DNA of 27,437 bases from WLWS01 sp964639535 (lineage in GTDB: Bacteria; Pseudomonadota; Gammaproteobacteria; Eutrophobiales; Eutrophobiaceae), in contig CAZXDV010000011.1 in the NCBI GenBank assembly GCA_964639535.1, positions 1 to 27,437 of the forward strand, written 5' to 3'. How positions within the stretch are numbered: position 1 is the stretch's first letter; every line of letters begins with the position of its first letter. The position numbers and the translations under genes are program-made. Shown piece after piece: positions 24,845-27,437 of this stretch. Below the pieces are notes generated by a model. The model ran no database searches. It saw only the letters and a program-made list of their open reading frames with translations, and was not told where the DNA came from.

Positions 24845-27358
24845 CTAGGCTGCGCTGAGTTTTACGGCGCAGTACTTAAATTCCGGTATTTTACCAAACG
24901 GGTCGAGCGCCTCATTTGTGAGCAAATTGGCGGCGGCTTCCTTGAATGCGAAAGACATTAACACGACGCCGGGTTGCATGTGGATCGTTGGCCTGGCCTT
25001 GACTTCTATTTTGCCCCTGCGTGACTCAATGGATATCATCCCGTTATCGGCGATGTCCAGGTTCTGCATGTCTTCCGGGTTAATAAAAACGGTTGGTACA
25101 GGCTCAATAGCATCCAGGACAAACGAATGCCGTGTCATGGTTCCGGTGTGCCAGTGTTCCAGCTGACGTGCGGTGATAAAGACAAAGGGATACCGATCAT
25201 CGGGTAACTCGTCGGCTTCAATATGTTCTGCCGGGACAAATCTTCCTTTACCATCATCGGTGGGGAATTCGCCACCACGGAATATTACCGGCTCTCCGGG
25301 ATCACCCTCGTTTTGCAGGGGGTAGGTAAGGGAGTGTTCCTGCTCAAGTCTTTCCCAGGTGATACCGCCCATGCTCGGAGTCGCCTGCCTGACTTCTTCA
25401 AATACCTTTTTCGCAGAATCATAGTGCCAATTGAGGCCGATTCCCCTTCCAAGCTCATTGATGATCCACAGGTCCTGTCTTGCTTCTCCCGGGGGGTCAA
25501 TGGCCTGCCTCGCTAACTGTACCCGCCGGTCAGTATTGGTGAAGGTGCCACTTTTTTCGGCAAAAGCAGAGGCTGGTAGTATCACATCCGCGAAACTGCA
25601 TGTTTCGGTAAAAAATATGTCCTGTATCACCAGGTGTTCCAGCTTGGCAAGTGCTTCGCGTGCATGGTTAAGATTGGGGTCAGACATGGCAGGGTTTTCA
25701 CCCATGATATACATACCCCTTATTTCATCGTCGTGGATGGCATGCATGATCTCTACGACGGTCAGGCCCGCTTTTGAATCAAGCTCAGTGCCCCAGAGAT
25801 CCTCGAATTTTTCGCGTGCCCGGGCGTCGCTTACCGGGCGATAGTCCGGATACATCATAGGAATCAGCCCGACGTCGGATGCACCCTGGACATTGTTCTG
25901 GCCACGCAGCGGATGCAGACCGGTGCCTGGCCTGCCAACCTGCCCGGTCAGCAGGGCAAGCGAAATCAGGCAACGGGCGTTATCCGTACCGTGAACATGC
26001 TGGGAAATTCCCATGCCCCAGAAGATTATGGACTTATCGGCGGTGGCATAGAGCCGAGCGACGGTTCGAATAGTATCTGCATCGATTCCGCATATGCGAC
26101 TGACTTTCTCAGGGTCATAGTCCTGGACGGTTTTCTTCAGTTCCGCGAAACCGTCAGTATGCTGTTCAATAAACTCCCTGTTTTCAAGGCCCTCGTCAAT
26201 GATGGTGTGCATTATTGCATTGAGCAGGGGCACATCGGTGGAAGGACGCAGGGGCAGATAATGCTCGGCATGTCGAGCCATTTCCGAGGCGTACGGCTCG
26301 ATGACAATCAACTTGCTACCATTACGCACAGCATTTTTCATGAAAGTTGCTGCAACCGGGTGATTTGCCGTAGGTCGTGCCCCTATCACTATCATCACAT
26401 CCGCAGTAGTGCCATCTTCGACCTGGTTTGAAACAGCCCCGGAACCAATGGTCTCAAGTAATGCTGCCACCGAAGAGGCATGGCAAAGCCTGGTACAGTG
26501 ATCGACGTTGTTATTGCCAAACCCGGTTCGAACCAGTTTCTGAAACAGGTAAGCTTCCTCGTTGCTTCCCTTGGCGCTACCAAAGCCGGCGAGTGCAGAG
26601 CTGCCGTTTCTTTGCTTGATTAGATTGATGCCATCACAGGCTTTTTGCAGGGCTTCTTCCCAACTGGCTTCACGGAAGTACTTGTGGATGTCCTCCTGAT
26701 CGATCAGCTCAGGGGTCTTGCCGGCATCATCACGGCGGATAAGGGGCCTGGTAAGGCGATCCGGATGGTGTACATAGTCAAAACCGAAACGCCCCTTCAC
26801 GCACAGGCGGCTCTGGTTTGCCGGGCCATTTCGACCTTCGACGTACTGGATCTTGTTATCCCTGATATTGAAGGTGAGCAGACAGCCAACCCCGCAGTAG
26901 GGGCAAATGGAATCAACTTTCCTGTCAGGTAGCTCTGCGGCGACATTATTTGCCGGCATAAGCGCGCCGGTAGGGCAGGCCTGGACACATTCGCCACAGG
27001 CAACACAGGAGCTATCGCCCATGGGGTCACCGATATCAAAGGTGATTTCAGAGTGCTTTCCACGAAATGCATATCCGATGACATCGTTGGCCTGTTCTTC
27101 ACGACAGGCCCGGACACAGCGATTGCACTGAATACAGGCATCAAGATTGACAGACATGGCCGGGTGCGAATTATCACTTGCAGGCTGCTCTCTTTGTTCG
27201 AAGCGCGGCTCTTTTACATCGAGTTGATCGCACCAGTAATCCAGCTCTGAAGTCGGTGTGTACGGCGATTTGCCCTGCTCGGGCATATCGGACAACAGCA
27301 GCTCCAGGACCATTTTCTGGGAGTGAAGGGCCCTGTCGCTATTGCTTTGCACTTTCAT
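24845..27358 (-). CDS. Formate dehydrogenase alpha subunit, molybdenum NAD-type (N-terminally incomplete)
   Basis: 837 residues visible. Two ferredoxin-type 4Fe-4S sites (C75/78/81/85 and C118/121/124/128) precede a molybdopterin domain with its own 4Fe-4S cluster (C152/155/159 and C186). The catalytic Cys-His is C292-H293 in VDHCTRLCHASS, as in FdsA/FdhF enzymes, with Cys rather than selenocysteine. The C-terminal molybdopterin-guanine-dinucleotide domain is complete (RQLEHWHTGTMTRHS). FdsA proteins have an additional N-terminal 2Fe-2S domain; the frame stays open upstream of the ATG and encodes PCRVPTEN before MKV, a plausible last cluster Cys, so the true start lies beyond the window and the ATG is internal. 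It would oxidise formate to CO2 in the cytoplasm with beta/gamma partners not seen here. Confidence 0.93.
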   Translation of the reverse strand: MKVQSNSDRALHSQKMVLELLLSDMPEQGKSPYTPTSELDYWCDQLDVKEPRFEQREQPASDNSHPAMSVNLDACIQCNRCVRACREEQANDVIGYAFRGKHSEITFDIGDPMGDSSCVACGECVQACPTGALMPANNVAAELPDRKVDSICPYCGVGCLLTFNIRDNKIQYVEGRNGPANQSRLCVKGRFGFDYVHHPDRLTRPLIRRDDAGKTPELIDQEDIHKYFREASWEEALQKACDGINLIKQRNGSSALAGFGSAKGSNEEAYLFQKLVRTGFGNNNVDHCTRLCHASSVAALLETIGSGAVSNQVEDGTTADVMIVIGARPTANHPVAATFMKNAVRNGSKLIVIEPYASEMARHAEHYLPLRPSTDVPLLNAIMHTIIDEGLENREFIEQHTDGFAELKKTVQDYDPEKVSRICGIDADTIRTVARLYATADKSIIFWGMGISQHVHGTDNARCLISLALLTGQVGRPGTGLHPLRGQNNVQGASDVGLIPMMYPDYRPVSDARAREKFEDLWGTELDSKAGLTVVEIMHAIHDDEIRGMYIMGENPAMSDPNLNHAREALAKLEHLVIQDIFFTETCSFADVILPASAFAEKSGTFTNTDRRVQLARQAIDPPGEARQDLWIINELGRGIGLNWHYDSAKKVFEEVRQATPSMGGITWERLEQEHSLTYPLQNEGDPGEPVIFRGGEFPTDDGKGRFVPAEHIEADELPDDRYPFVFITARQLEHWHTGTMTRHSFVLDAIEPVPTVFINPEDMQNLDIADNGMISIESRRGKIEVKARPTIHMQPGVVLMSFAFKEAAANLLTNEALDPFGKIPEFKYCAVKLSAA

Positions 27359-27437
27359 GTTTTCAGTGGGAACGCGACAGGGCCATTTTCTGGGAGTGAA
27401 GGGCCCTGTCGCTATTGCTTTGCACTTTCATGTTTTC
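27310..27437. repeat. 55-bp exact direct repeat at the right contig edge
   Basis: Bases 27310-27364 recur exactly at 27383-27437, ending with the window. The spacer is 18 bp, so the offset is 73 bp, not a multiple of three. The second copy puts a stop in the formate dehydrogenase frame. A repeat of exactly 55 bp at a contig end fits an overlap of one k-mer in a de Bruijn assembly more than a biological duplication. An 11-bp inverted repeat (GGCCCTGTCGC near 27330 with GCGACAGGGCC at 27374-27384) may have caused a fold-back or chimera. Confidence 0.9.

Overview
The window looks like one chromosomal contig of a Gram-negative gammaproteobacterium. The evidence is the rpsP-rimM-trmD-rplS ribosomal operon, xerD and dsbC, the LPS inner-core genes hldE-hldD-waaA, and several lipoprotein and periplasmic signal peptides. 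No taxonomic marker fixes the order. The cluster on the right points to methanol or alcohol oxidation with a lanthanide-type quinoprotein and to formate oxidation, so a methylotrophic or facultatively methylotrophic lifestyle is inferred. No tRNA, rRNA, CRISPR, insertion sequence or prophage was recognised.

Left part (1-7.8 kb): the 3' part of rimO runs tail-to-tail into an orphan PQQ-type quinoprotein dehydrogenase (minus strand). A BASS-family transporter diverges from it, followed by two tandem paralogous lipoproteins and argS. The 5-formyl-THF cyclo-ligase gene lies convergent to argS.

Middle (8-18.2 kb): this is core genome. The rpsP-rimM-trmD-rplS operon ends in a clear hairpin. xerD and dsbC follow, separated by a minus-strand gene for an orphan GspE/PilB-family ATPase. 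A DUF3108-type protein overlaps the end of dsbC. The tightly packed hldE-hldD-waaA operon makes ADP-heptose and attaches Kdo to lipid A.

Right part (18.3-27.4 kb): a quinoprotein methanol-oxidation region. It holds a small secreted Cys protein, a SoxYZ-like carrier (minus strand), an unusually long 832-bp intergenic region rich in inverted repeats, and xoxF with the Asp-Tyr-Asp lanthanide signature. A strong intrinsic terminator follows xoxF, then a pseudoazurin-like blue copper protein, xoxJ, and an overlapping gene for an unrecognised periplasmic protein. Convergent to these is the alpha subunit of a molybdenum NAD-type formate dehydrogenase, cut at its N terminus by the contig edge. XoxF would oxidise methanol in the periplasm; the copper protein occupies the slot where the cytochrome XoxG is normally encoded and may be the electron acceptor. 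Formate dehydrogenase would finish C1 oxidation in the cytoplasm.

The most notable points are the copper protein in the XoxG position, Cys-flanked insertions in XoxF, the palindrome-rich xoxF upstream region, an orphan quinoprotein with Gly at the usual metal-Glu and catalytic-Asp positions, and a 55-bp exact repeat at the right edge that is probably an assembly artefact.
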